In this document: one piece after another, positions 28,433 through 37,944 of the stretch
Numbering within the stretch: position 1 is the first letter of the stretch
Layout: every line of letters begins with the position of its first letter
From: Paenibacillus sp. L3-i20
GTDB taxonomy: Bacteria; Bacillota; Bacilli; Paenibacillales; Paenibacillaceae
Direction: 5' to 3'
Length of the DNA stretch: 64,000 nt
NCBI RefSeq assembly: GCF_022180385.2
Contig: NZ_BQME02000002.1
Location: forward strand, 1,488,001 to 1,552,000
Notes under the pieces: generated by a model
What the model was told of the DNA's origin: nothing
The model's database searches: none
What the model saw: only the letters and a program-made list of their open reading frames with translations
Program-made: the position numbers and the translations under genes

Positions 28433-31400
28433 CCATCACCCCTCTCCAGCTCACGCCAAACATCTTCTTTGCCAGACTTGTTCAGTTTTCTATAGTCATT
28501 GCCTTCAAATAGCGGATCAAATTGGCATACCGCTTTGTAATCGCAAAATTGACAAGGCGTTTTACCTCCCAGACGATAAGGCTCAATAGAAACATTGCCA
28601 GCTTGAATGGAGCTGCCGATACGTCCCATCATTCCTCGTACAGAGCGACGAAGCATCGACCATTGTTCATTTGTTACGACAGACGAGCTGCTATAAAATC
28701 CACCATCACGTTTCAGTGCAACTGGCAAAAGTTCAGAATGACCCGTGTCAAGCTCATCATCCATTAGACGAATAATTTCCGCATCTGCCGTAAGAAGTCC
28801 ACGCATCTTGAATCGCTTCAACAGCTTATCTGATACATCCTGCGGGGATTGTCTGTTGGAGAGCGCCAACAATGGATTATGAACGTGAAAATAAAGAACT
28901 CCCGCAGGCGATGCAGGTTTGCCGAGCCAGCCTTGAGAATAAGTAACCAATACATCTAAATAAGTCAACATTTGCAAAGATAAGCCATGAACGACTTCCT
29001 CTAGCTTCAATGAAGTAGAGCTCGATTTATAATCAAGTACTCGGAGGAGAAGCCCTTCCTTCGTCTCTGCGCCATCAACACGATCAATACGTCCGATTAT
29101 TTCCATCTCTGCTCCGTTATCCAGCGTAAGAACGAGAGCTGGCAACGTCCCACTTGGACCAAAATCGACTTCAGTAGCAATCGGCTTAAAGTCTGCTCTT
29201 CTTGCATGTTCACCTAATATAAGCGCAGCTTGTGCCACAATTTCTTTTAACTTTCGAGCAATAAATTGGAATCTGCTGCTACTGAGCAATATTTGAGATT
29301 GCAGCTTTGGTGCAATTTCATCAACTGTATTTGAAGCTGCTGCTTTTATTTCATTATTCGAAAGTTTTCCCCAGTTGCTCCCAAGTCCGTTTGCAAGCTT
29401 ACTGAGGGCAGCATGGAATAATTGACCTACGTCAGGTGCTTCCAGCTTATATAGCTTACGTTCGCGAAGCTTTAAGCCGTGTATAGCGAAGTGCTGGAAC
29501 GGACAAGAAACGAATCGTTCCATTCGAGAGACGCTTACTTGCATGCGGTCGCCATACAGTTCTCTTGCAAGGGCAATAGGTAAATTAATTTCCCGATTAT
29601 GATAAGTTAATGAATTTGTTAGTAATTGCAATTTAGGCTGCCACTTCGGACGAATAGCAAACCAATTGTACAAATCCATCCATAACGGGGCAAGTTCCGC
29701 CCCTTGCTGCCAGTTTCTCAGTGATGTAATGAGATAAGTCATTGCTCGTTCTGGATGAGCTATATAGGTACGCTGCATATTTATAGACATTGATAATGTT
29801 GGTTCAGCAACGACTTCGTTTACATAAATACCTGGAAATAACGAACGTATCCCTCTTATAATTTCTGAAGGCAGCAAACTTTTACCTTCTTCGTCTGCTT
29901 GCGCCCAGCTGATCCATAACCGTGAACTCGGTGTCGTTAAGGCGTTATAAATCATAAATCGCTCATCCAGCAATCGTCTCCGAACGCTCGGAGCCATGGA
30001 CATCCCATCCTCAGTCAGCTCATCGCGTTCGGATTCCGTTAATATTCCATCTTCTTTCACCCGCATTGGCATTACACCATCGTTTGCACCTAGAACATAA
30101 CAGATCCGAATGTTTCCTGATCGGGTCCTATCCATGCTTCCTACTAAAACTTGATCTAAAGCAGGCGGTACTGCTGCTAACTTCAAACTGTCCAATCCTG
30201 CCTCAACCATTCCAGCGAACAACTCTGGAGACATGGACTCTTTCCCAGCAAGCTCAACGAGTTGATCCAAGAGACTCATTACATTGTCCCAAAGCTGGCG
30301 GTGAGTCCGAGCTCGCTGTGTTTTCCCACTTTCCATGTCTTCATGACTCCAACGCTCTAGTCGATCTGCAGCGTTAGAATGATCAAGAAGCACATATAAT
30401 GCTTCACACATCCCTATGACATCAGTTGCTTTGCGAAGCGAATTACCAAATTGCTCAAGGAGTGGAACGATGGATTGTCTAGCTGTCATTACGACATCAA
30501 ATTCAAGCTGCGACTTATCAGAAATGATTGTTTCCATTTCGTTTTCTTCGTCTAATGAAACAGAAACAAGCGGTTTCCAGCTCTTGCGGTCAAGCCATTT
30601 CCAACCGTCGATGCCTGCTGCAAGCGAATAATTTTCCAATCTGTCGAACCAATCGCGCGGTATACTTCCGTCAACTGGGAAGAGCATTTCTGTTTTGATG
30701 CACCGAAATACAGCATCGTATCTCCAGCCGAATAAAACAGTTTCCAGAGAGGAACGAATAAACTCCACCAATGGATGATGGAGTGCCTTTTCCTTCTGAT
30801 CGACAAAAAAAGGAATTTGATAATCGTCAAAAACAACTGTCAAATAGTCGGAGTAATCCTCAGCATTCCGCACTAGTATTGCTATATCTCTCCATCTTAC
30901 ATCCTCATCTTGCGCTCGCCGTAAAATATCTCTAGCGACAGCCTCTACCTCGGATCTCCGATTTGAGGCTGCTTGTAATGTGATGTTGTAATCAGCCTGT
31001 AGCCCGTCAGATGGTAATTTGTCCGGCAGTAACATAGGAAGACGTTTATCATAGTGTCTCTCCAAATGACAAAGCATAGCGCTATTTTTAAATCGTGCTA
31101 TTTCACCATCATTTAGATTAATTAAGGGTAGTACTTCTACGCCGTTTGCCTCTGCAATAGCTATTATCTTTCCATACGTTTCTGCTGTCGGATGAAACAA
31201 ATCTAGTTCATGCGGAGCTTCTCCCGCTTCGTACCCACGGTCAAGAGTAAGTGTAACGGTTACTTGTGCAGCATTTGCAAATAGCGTCCCCAGTGCATCA
31301 TATTCAGTAGGAGTGAAGCCATAAAATCCGTCTACCCATATGATTGCATCTTCCATAGAACTGGCTTCCGCGTAGCTTTCTTTTAAATAATGCAAATAAT

Positions 31401-31944
31401 CCTCAGCATCAATATACTTCCCACTCAGCTCAGACTCCATATGTCCCCAAATAACAGCAAGGTCATGTAACTTTCGCTGCAACAAGCGCGAACGCGAATC
31501 ATTCGTCTTAACTATTAATTCTTTCAGGAGGTCAGCAGACATGCCATATCGTTTCCATTCTGTCAGCACTTCCGCAAGTCTATCGATAAAACCTGGCTGC
31601 TCTGCTCCGCTTTGAAACAATTCCAGCTGGGAGGAGAATCGGTGAACAATTTTATATAGCAGCATATGCTTTCCTGTATCGCCAATTGGGACTAATGCTG
31701 TACCGCCCGTCTCTTGCATAACACGAAATGCTAGTCTGCGAAAACTGAGTGCTTGCGCTCTTAATGTCCCGCGCAAATCTCCTTCTTGAAGCAGTGAATA
31801 TTCCGTTTGGAATGTCGCTTGCTCCGGTACTAACATGATAAGCGGCGGACCGTCAGGTTCAGCTCTTAAACGGCTTTTCATTTCAGCTTGGCAATAGCTT
31901 GTTTTCCCTGCCCCTGAACGTCCAATAACAATTTGAAGTGACAT
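28429..31944 (-). CDS. addB: ATP-dependent nuclease subunit B (AddB)
   Basis: A 1171-residue inactivated-helicase partner of AddA with its own nuclease domain; in characterised complexes it recognises the Chi sequence. The N-terminal P-loop GRSGAGKTSYC is present. The nuclease motif is LRVLDYKSSS near residue 970. A 4Fe-4S cluster is expected from the cysteine in RFVSCPFQHFA together with CQFCDYKAVC near the C-terminus. The first gene of the addB-addA pair, it starts 46 bases after the upstream rlmI-like gene. Confidence 0.96.
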   Translation of the reverse strand: MSLQIVIGRSGAGKTSYCQAEMKSRLRAEPDGPPLIMLVPEQATFQTEYSLLQEGDLRGTLRAQALSFRRLAFRVMQETGGTALVPIGDTGKHMLLYKIVHRFSSQLELFQSGAEQPGFIDRLAEVLTEWKRYGMSADLLKELIVKTNDSRSRLLQRKLHDLAVIWGHMESELSGKYIDAEDYLHYLKESYAEASSMEDAIIWVDGFYGFTPTEYDALGTLFANAAQVTVTLTLDRGYEAGEAPHELDLFHPTAETYGKIIAIAEANGVEVLPLINLNDGEIARFKNSAMLCHLERHYDKRLPMLLPDKLPSDGLQADYNITLQAASNRRSEVEAVARDILRRAQDEDVRWRDIAILVRNAEDYSDYLTVVFDDYQIPFFVDQKEKALHHPLVEFIRSSLETVLFGWRYDAVFRCIKTEMLFPVDGSIPRDWFDRLENYSLAAGIDGWKWLDRKSWKPLVSVSLDEENEMETIISDKSQLEFDVVMTARQSIVPLLEQFGNSLRKATDVIGMCEALYVLLDHSNAADRLERWSHEDMESGKTQRARTHRQLWDNVMSLLDQLVELAGKESMSPELFAGMVEAGLDSLKLAAVPPALDQVLVGSMDRTRSGNIRICYVLGANDGVMPMRVKEDGILTESERDELTEDGMSMAPSVRRRLLDERFMIYNALTTPSSRLWISWAQADEEGKSLLPSEIIRGIRSLFPGIYVNEVVAEPTLSMSINMQRTYIAHPERAMTYLITSLRNWQQGAELAPLWMDLYNWFAIRPKWQPKLQLLTNSLTYHNREINLPIALARELYGDRMQVSVSRMERFVSCPFQHFAIHGLKLRERKLYKLEAPDVGQLFHAALSKLANGLGSNWGKLSNNEIKAAASNTVDEIAPKLQSQILLSSSRFQFIARKLKEIVAQAALILGEHARRADFKPIATEVDFGPSGTLPALVLTLDNGAEMEIIGRIDRVDGAETKEGLLLRVLDYKSSSTSLKLEEVVHGLSLQMLTYLDVLVTYSQGWLGKPASPAGVLYFHVHNPLLALSNRQSPQDVSDKLLKRFKMRGLLTADAEIIRLMDDELDTGHSELLPVALKRDGGFYSSSSVVTNEQWSMLRRSVRGMMGRIGSSIQAGNVSIEPYRLGGKTPCQFCDYKAVCQFDPLFEGNDYRKLNKSGKEDVWRELERGDG

Positions 31945-31990
31945 CCGTGGTTCTCCTTCCCTCGCTGTATGAAAAAATTACAGATAATAA

Positions 31991-33352
31991 TTACTTGCTC
32001 CGAACCTCAAATATTGCAAACTTCAAGTAATGACCTTCTTTTACCCCTAAACGCTGTGGATGATCTTTGCCTGCAGCTCTCCATTCCACAAGTCGCAACA
32101 ATTTGCCTGCGTCGCTCGCAGCTTCTTGAATTGACTCTAGAAACAATTCAGGACTCATATGGTAAGAACAACTTGCTGTTACAAGATAGCCCCCTTCATT
32201 GACAAGCTTCATCCCTTGAAGGTTAATATCTTTGTAGCCCCGACTTGCACCTGCAATTGCATGCTTCGACTTAGCGAATGCAGGAGGGTCCAATATGACA
32301 ACATCCCATGTACGACTAGTACTTTCAAGCTTTTGGGATGTATCCACCCCGCCAGCAGCACGTTTCTTTCTTTCATCCAAGCCCTTTACTTGCGTTCTCA
32401 AATAATCAAAGGCATCAGCAACAACGAACTCAACTCGATCACTGAAGCCGTTGCGATCGACATTTCGTTTTGCCGTATTTATTGCATGTTCAGACACATC
32501 TAAGCAAGTGACTTTTTTTGCCCCGTACTTACAAGCGTGAAGAGTAAAACTTCCCGTATGGGCAAAACATTCCAATACAGTCGCACCATCCCAATATGGG
32601 AATGTGACCACTTTTCCGTTAGCGTTGACAGGAACAAGCCCTGCTGACTGGTCTTCTGGGTGAGTTTGAAGCTTAATACCACTTCTTTCTCCCCATCCCC
32701 TCATAAGAGGTGCCGTTGCAGCTCTATTCTCACGTTGATCGAAGAAATATCCTGTTTTCTGCCCATCAACGATATCTACCTCAAGCTTTAATCCATTTTC
32801 TTCAATTTCAATAATGGGAGGGCAATCGCCATAAAGTACGCCTGTACGCTCCTCAAGCCCCTCTAACTGGCGAACGCTCACATCGCTGCGCTCATAGATA
32901 CCTTGCGGCTTGAATACCTCTACTAATGCTTCAATGAGATCATTACGTACAATATCCATCCCTAGCGTCAGTATTTGCACGACTAATACGTCACCAAAAC
33001 GGTCAACGATTAGTCCCGGCAAGAAGTCTGCCTCCCCGTAAACGAGCCTGCAATCGCGATCCGATACGAATCGATTTCTATGTTCTTTACATTGTTGCAA
33101 TTTGGCAATCAAAAATGCTTTGTCCAACTTTTCGAGAGGCGAATAGGATACGATTCGGACAGTTATTTGTGAGCTTGGATTCCAATAGCCCGTCGCTAAA
33201 TATTTCCCCTGATGAGTTACAACATCCACTAATTGTCCTGCTTCAGCACTGCCCTCTAATTTATCGATTTCACTTGCAAATACCCATGGGTGACCTTGTT
33301 CTATTCTTTTTTTACGTGCTTTAATTAGCACAACTTTAGGTTGTTGATTCAA
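31991..33352 (-). CDS. class I SAM-dependent rRNA methyltransferase (RlmI-like)
   Basis: A 453-residue protein with an N-terminal PUA domain (residues 1-75, KKRIEQGHPWVFASEIDKLE) and a Rossmann methyltransferase domain. The SAM motif is VLECFAHTGSFTLHACKYGA, and the catalytic-type motif is VVILDPPAFAKSKHA. RlmI methylates C5 of a 23S rRNA cytidine in E. coli; the exact target here is inferred. A short insertion (KKRAAGGVDTSQKLESTSR) before DPPAF lengthens the protein beyond the usual ~395 residues. The start appears to be a TTG. Confidence 0.9.
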   Translation of the reverse strand: MNQQPKVVLIKARKKRIEQGHPWVFASEIDKLEGSAEAGQLVDVVTHQGKYLATGYWNPSSQITVRIVSYSPLEKLDKAFLIAKLQQCKEHRNRFVSDRDCRLVYGEADFLPGLIVDRFGDVLVVQILTLGMDIVRNDLIEALVEVFKPQGIYERSDVSVRQLEGLEERTGVLYGDCPPIIEIEENGLKLEVDIVDGQKTGYFFDQRENRAATAPLMRGWGERSGIKLQTHPEDQSAGLVPVNANGKVVTFPYWDGATVLECFAHTGSFTLHACKYGAKKVTCLDVSEHAINTAKRNVDRNGFSDRVEFVVADAFDYLRTQVKGLDERKKRAAGGVDTSQKLESTSRTWDVVILDPPAFAKSKHAIAGASRGYKDINLQGMKLVNEGGYLVTASCSYHMSPELFLESIQEAASDAGKLLRLVEWRAAGKDHPQRLGVKEGHYLKFAIFEVRSK

Positions 33353-33484
33353 TGCTTTACGTCCTCTCTATTTGCAGCTATGTATAGCTTGTCATGCATG
33401 TCTCTTATTAAGCATACCTATAAATAATGATTTCACTTATTTACTTAAACTGCCATCCTTCTTTTAGAAAAGGAGACTGAACAA

Positions 33485-34456
33485 ATGATTCAATCCATCT
33501 TTCTGCCCATGGTGTTCGGTTTCACGGTTTTCATGTGTGGCATGAAACTGATGGAGCTAGCGCTACATCGTCTAGCTGGCCCATACTTAACTTTAGTTCT
33601 CCAGCGTTCGACCGCGACGCCTCTTCATGGCTTGGCCATCGGAACTGCAACGACAGCTTTCCTTCAAAGCAGTACGGCAGTAACGATCATATCCATTGGT
33701 CTTGTCAATGCACGACTACTTACATTCCCTCGAACACTCGGGATTATATTAGGTACTAATATTGGTACTTGCCTAACTACTGAGCTTATCGGATTAAATA
33801 TTCATCGGATTGCTCCTACGCTGCTAACTGCTTCTGTCGTTGTTTGGATCATAACCGCCCTATTTGGTGAAATTCGATTTATCCCTCGTATATCCGAAAT
33901 GCCCTGGCTAGATACTGTACGTTCCATTTCTGTCGCTGTATGCGGATTTGGACTGTTGTTATCAGGGCTATCAATCATGCAATCCATTGGACCTGCAGTA
34001 CAAGAAAGCGGCATGTTTGCCTGGTTTCTTGAGAGGGCAGCAACTAGTCTATGGTGGGGACTTGCTGCTGGAGCTATATTGACTGCTGCCATTCACAGCA
34101 GTGCAGCAGTTATTGGATTGGTAATGGGCTTTGTTACGATTGGTGCCATGCCGATTGAGCTTGGAGTTGCTCTAGTACTTGGAGCAAATATCGGTACGTG
34201 CGTAACTGCCCTTCTTGCATCGATCGGTGGGTCAAAAGCAGGAAGATATGTAGCCTACTCCCATATTCTTCTCAATGCTGGAGGAGCATTATTATTTCTA
34301 CCGTTTATTGAAGGACTAACAGCACTATCTGCTGCGATATCCCACACTCCTGCATCACAAATAGCACATGCCCAAACTATTTTCAACATTGCCAGCTCAT
34401 TGTTTGCTCTGCCATTCTGCTACATGAAATCATTGCGCAAGCTTGATCCTGTCTAA
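33485..34456 (+). CDS. Na/Pi-cotransporter II-related protein (YqeW/NptA-like)
   Basis: A 323-residue integral membrane protein with two inverted repeats, each carrying the QSS signature of the Na/Pi cotransporter family: AFLQSSTAVTIISIG near residue 61 and HSSAAVIGLVMG near 203. ILGTNIGTC and LVLGANIGTCVTA follow each repeat. Likely sodium-coupled phosphate transport, although bacterial members may export phosphate. It is on the plus strand, divergent from the rlmI-like gene, with an AAAGGAGA ribosome-binding site, and ends two bases from the oppositely oriented NUDIX gene. Confidence 0.9.
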   Translation: MIQSIFLPMVFGFTVFMCGMKLMELALHRLAGPYLTLVLQRSTATPLHGLAIGTATTAFLQSSTAVTIISIGLVNARLLTFPRTLGIILGTNIGTCLTTELIGLNIHRIAPTLLTASVVVWIITALFGEIRFIPRISEMPWLDTVRSISVAVCGFGLLLSGLSIMQSIGPAVQESGMFAWFLERAATSLWWGLAAGAILTAAIHSSAAVIGLVMGFVTIGAMPIELGVALVLGANIGTCVTALLASIGGSKAGRYVAYSHILLNAGGALLFLPFIEGLTALSAAISHTPASQIAHAQTIFNIASSLFALPFCYMKSLRKLDPV

Positions 34457-34458
34457 GC

Positions 34459-34893
34459 TTATTGCCCAACCGACAGACCAAGCAATTGCAATGCGCCAGC
34501 AACAATTCGAAGATTATTATCGTAACCGGATTGTTTCTGCCTTCTCCAAGCTTCCATAGGGTCAAACCAGTCTACCCCGCGTATCTCTTCAACTTGGGCT
34601 TGATGTGTTCCACCCACTGCTTCAACCAAATAATAGTGAACTTCTTTATTAACAGTACCGAACTCGGCATGCTCATATTGGTATTTAATTTGATCGATTG
34701 ATGCGACAATGACGCCTTCCAGCCCGGTTTCCTCAGCAATTTCTCGCAATGCTGTCTGCTCTACGGTTTCTCCTGCTTCCATCTTACCTTTTGGAAGCGA
34801 CACTTTCCCGTACCGATCCTGAATTAGCTGAATCTGCAGTTGCCCTTGCTCATTATGGCGGAATACGACACCACCAGCTGAAATCTCCAACAT
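34459..34893 (-). CDS. NUDIX hydrolase
   Basis: A 144-residue NUDIX pyrophosphohydrolase. The Nudix box is intact: GKMEAGETVEQTALREIAEE followed by TGL. Substrate cannot be deduced; the compact size and the SAGGVVF start resemble MutT/Ap4A hydrolase-type proteins. I set the start at the ATG at 34893 because the GGGGGAAGGGAC ribosome-binding site is directly before it; a longer frame begins at 34914. It runs tail to tail with the YqeW-like gene with two bases between the stop codons. Confidence 0.9.
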   Translation of the reverse strand: MLEISAGGVVFRHNEQGQLQIQLIQDRYGKVSLPKGKMEAGETVEQTALREIAEETGLEGVIVASIDQIKYQYEHAEFGTVNKEVHYYLVEAVGGTHQAQVEEIRGVDWFDPMEAWRRQKQSGYDNNLRIVAGALQLLGLSVGQ

Positions 34894-34933
34894 GTCCCTT
34901 CCCCCTTGCAACATTTACGCTTTAGTATATGCA

Positions 34934-34986
34934 GCAAAGGATTCCTTCATCTTTTCTCAAATAATAGAAAAGGAAAGGAATCCTGC
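34934..34986 (-). terminator. long imperfect hairpin after mtaB
   Basis: Outer arms GCAGGATTCCTT and AAGGAATCCTTTGC and inner arms CTTTTCT and AGAAAAG surround a short loop, 14 bases past the mtaB stop. No strong T-run follows, so it may act as a bidirectional terminator or mRNA-stability element between mtaB and the NUDIX gene. Confidence 0.6.
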
Positions 34987-34999
34987 ATTTGTTTCTACG

Positions 35000-36397
35000 T
35001 TAAGCTTGTATCGCTTCTGGACGTTCATATACGAACGAATGAATGTCTGTTTCCTCTGAACGCATATCAGCGTCTAGTACCCTTAACAACTGACCACGGC
35101 ATTCATTTACACCAGCTTCCGTAATCTTCACTCGGCATAACTGACCAATAAGATCAACAGTACCATCAAATACGACTTGAATGTAATTATCCGTATAACC
35201 CATAACCAAACCTTGCCCAGGTGCGCCTTTGTAATCACGTTCTGGAATAACGTCAAGCACCTTGCCTACGTATTGTTCTGCGTACTGAAGTTGCATCTTT
35301 TCGGATAGGTCGATAAGTTTATGAACACGTTCATTTTTGATCTCATCGTCCACTTGCTCATCCATACGAGCTGCTGGCGTGCCTGTACGTTTCGAGTAAG
35401 GGAAAACATGCATTTCAGCAAAGCGCAATTCTTCCATGAAACGGAAGCCGCTTTCGAACATTTCTTCCGTCTCACCAGGGAATCCAACGATAACATCTGT
35501 TGTAATCGCAACACCTGGCATAGCCTCATGCAGACGCTTGATCTTAGCTGCGAATTCCTCCGTCGTATATTTTCTCCGCATCCTTTTCAAGACAGAGTTT
35601 TCTCCTGCTTGCAGAGGAATATGAAGGTGACGGCACATCTTGCTGGAACGATTCAACACATCTATCATTGCATCGTCAATTTGGCTTGCTTCTATTGAGC
35701 TAATACGAATACGCTCTAGCCCTTCAACTTTGTCTAAATCCCAAAGCAGACTAGTCAAATTATAATTTTCCATATCATCGCCATAACCGCCAGTATGAAT
35801 GCCAGTCAATACGATTTCTTTGTAACCTGCCGCAACTAGTGCTCGTGCTTGCTCTAATACGCTCTGCGGCTCACGACTTCTTGATAATCCACGGGACCAA
35901 GGAATAATGCAGAATGTGCAAAAGTTGTTGCAGCCCTCTTGAATTTTCAGGAATGCGCGAGTTCTTTCTGCAAAGTCTGGTACATCTAGTTCTTCGAAGG
36001 TGCGTGTTTTCATAATGTTGCGTACTGCGTTCACAGGCGTTCGATCGTCTTGAATTTGTCCAACAAAGGACATTATTTTCTCCCGATCCTGCGTACCAAT
36101 AACCAAATCAACGCCTTCAATAGCCATGATCTCAGCTGGTGACGTCTGTGCGTAACATCCTGTTACTGCAATGATAGCATCTGGATTACGCCTAACTGCT
36201 CGGCGTATAATTTGACGACTTTTTTTGTCACCTGTATTTGTTACTGTACATGTGTTGACTAAATAAACGTCAGCAGTAGATTCAAAATCGACCTGCTCGT
36301 AACCTTCATTTTTAAATAGCTGCCATATCGCTTCCGTATCATAGAAGTTAACTTTGCAGCCCAGTGTATAAAATGCAACTGTTGGCATCGTGGTCAT
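35000..36397 (-). CDS. mtaB: tRNA t6A37 methylthiotransferase MtaB
   Basis: A 465-residue radical-SAM methylthiotransferase that converts t6A37 to ms2t6A37 in tRNAs reading ANN codons. The UPF0004 domain begins TLGCKVNFYDTEAIWQ. The radical-SAM cluster motif CNNFCTFCIIPWSRG (CxxxCxxC) is near residue 150. The C-terminal TRAM domain spans about 380-440. The start overlaps the rsmE stop (ATGA), so the two are coupled. Confidence 0.96.
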   Translation of the reverse strand: MTTMPTVAFYTLGCKVNFYDTEAIWQLFKNEGYEQVDFESTADVYLVNTCTVTNTGDKKSRQIIRRAVRRNPDAIIAVTGCYAQTSPAEIMAIEGVDLVIGTQDREKIMSFVGQIQDDRTPVNAVRNIMKTRTFEELDVPDFAERTRAFLKIQEGCNNFCTFCIIPWSRGLSRSREPQSVLEQARALVAAGYKEIVLTGIHTGGYGDDMENYNLTSLLWDLDKVEGLERIRISSIEASQIDDAMIDVLNRSSKMCRHLHIPLQAGENSVLKRMRRKYTTEEFAAKIKRLHEAMPGVAITTDVIVGFPGETEEMFESGFRFMEELRFAEMHVFPYSKRTGTPAARMDEQVDDEIKNERVHKLIDLSEKMQLQYAEQYVGKVLDVIPERDYKGAPGQGLVMGYTDNYIQVVFDGTVDLIGQLCRVKITEAGVNECRGQLLRVLDADMRSEETDIHSFVYERPEAIQA

Positions 36398-37185
36398 GCT
36401 CCTTCCATTGCGCCGGATTCATATAATAAGCAGGTCAAGCCTACTAGCCCCGCCGTTTCCGTACGTAATATTCGTTTACCTAATCCTACAAGAATTGCTC
36501 CTGCAGCTTCCGCTTCCACCGCTTCACGTTCTGAGAAACCACCCTCAGGTCCTACAAGGAGTACTATACGTGGATTTTGGACTACCTCATCACTACTCTT
36601 CTCTCTTTCAAGCTTCCACTGACGAACGGCATTGGCAATACCCTTGCCGTGAGCGGCTGCGCCTTCTCGCTCATAACAAAATAGAGCAAGATCGAATTCA
36701 CCAATTAAGGTAAGCATTTGACGCCAGCTCTGTACAGGCTGAATAGATGGAATGCGATGACGATGCGCTTGTTCCGCAGCTTCCTTAGCAATTTTACTCC
36801 ATCGCTCTATCCGCTTAGCTTCCTTCTTACCGTCATATTGCACAATTACTCGCTCTGATTCAAATGGTACAAAGGAACTAGCGCCAATTTCTGTGCCCTT
36901 TTGAATTACGAGCTCCATCTTATCCGCTTTAGGAAGTCCCTGCGCAATTGTAATAGACCAAGCAGGCTCGCTGTCTTGCAACAACTCTTCCTCAGCTTCT
37001 GCCCGTATTTCTTGAGGAGAAGCCTCAAGAACAACTGCTCTTACTGATCGGCTAACGCCGTCACAAACAATAATTTGATCATCAGGTTTCATCCGCATCA
37101 CACGAGCTGCATGGTGCGCATCTTCGCCCGTTATAGTAATGATGACGCCTCGAAATTGCTCCGGCGCTACAAAGTAACGTTGCAT
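36394..37185 (-). CDS. rsmE: 16S rRNA m3U1498 methyltransferase RsmE
   Basis: A 263-residue SPOUT methyltransferase that makes N3-methyluridine at 16S position 1498. The N-terminal PUA-like part begins QRYFVAPEQF. The C-terminal knotted SAM site is visible as IVLLVGPEGGFSEREA and GLGKRILRTETAGL. It overlaps mtaB and lies 48 bases after the M50 protease gene. Confidence 0.95.
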   Translation of the reverse strand: MQRYFVAPEQFRGVIITITGEDAHHAARVMRMKPDDQIIVCDGVSRSVRAVVLEASPQEIRAEAEEELLQDSEPAWSITIAQGLPKADKMELVIQKGTEIGASSFVPFESERVIVQYDGKKEAKRIERWSKIAKEAAEQAHRHRIPSIQPVQSWRQMLTLIGEFDLALFCYEREGAAAHGKGIANAVRQWKLEREKSSDEVVQNPRIVLLVGPEGGFSEREAVEAEAAGAILVGLGKRILRTETAGLVGLTCLLYESGAMEGA

Positions 37186-37233
37186 TTTAGCAGCTAACCA
37201 CCCTTATTTATATTCCAACCTTCATAATAGCAT

Positions 37234-37944
37234 TTATTCCTTTAAGAAATCTATTTGAATCTGATACCAATCAATTGGTGTGAAAATAGAATTAAAAAAT
37301 TGTATGAGTGCTACGAATATATTACTGGTTAAACCTAGAATTGGATCAAGAGTTACTTCACGAAGGGGAGGAATAAATACAATCAACAGAAAAATAATCA
37401 TACCCCAATGTAAGTTTTGTTCCATCTTGTACCTAATTCGCAGTGGCAATAAATCTGCGATGATGCGAAAACCATCAAGCGGCGGCAACGGGATCAAGTT
37501 GAAAATAAATAACAACAAGTTAACCGTTATCAAATAATAGAAAAAGGTCAACAGCGCCATATACACGCCTTCTGAACTAGAGCTCAGTACACCCATTTGA
37601 TTAAGAATGTAAAAGATCAACATCCCAAACGCACCGAGCAATAAATTGCTGACAGGTCCCGCAGCAGATACAATGATACTCATCGTTCTACGATACTTAA
37701 ATCTACTTGGATTAACAGGAACCGGCTTTGCCCAGCCGAACCCTACAACTAACAATAAGATCGAACCCAATAGATCAAGATGAACCATTGGGTTCAGCGT
37801 AACTCGCCCAGCTTTGTATGCCGTGTCATCACCGAATTTATAGGCGAAATAAGCATGGGCGAATTCATGTATAGTAAATACTAACATTAGTACGAGAACG
37901 ATAAATGGCAGGTCCTCAATGGGATACCACAGAAAACGCTCCAT
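37234..37944 (-). CDS. site-2 protease family membrane metalloprotease (M50)
   Basis: A 236-residue intramembrane zinc protease candidate. The first membrane segment contains the zinc-binding HEFAH motif (HExxH; VFTIHEFAHAYFAYKFGD). The third ligand motif is in NLIPLPPLDGFRI near residue 155. About five to six membrane helices are visible. It belongs to the short M50 (YwhC/Rip3-like) proteins found in many Firmicutes; the substrate is unknown. It starts directly after the prmA stop, without spacer, so it is co-transcribed with prmA and rsmE. Confidence 0.88.
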   Translation of the reverse strand: MERFLWYPIEDLPFIVLVLMLVFTIHEFAHAYFAYKFGDDTAYKAGRVTLNPMVHLDLLGSILLLVVGFGWAKPVPVNPSRFKYRRTMSIIVSAAGPVSNLLLGAFGMLIFYILNQMGVLSSSSEGVYMALLTFFYYLITVNLLLFIFNLIPLPPLDGFRIIADLLPLRIRYKMEQNLHWGMIIFLLIVFIPPLREVTLDPILGLTSNIFVALIQFFNSIFTPIDWYQIQIDFLKE

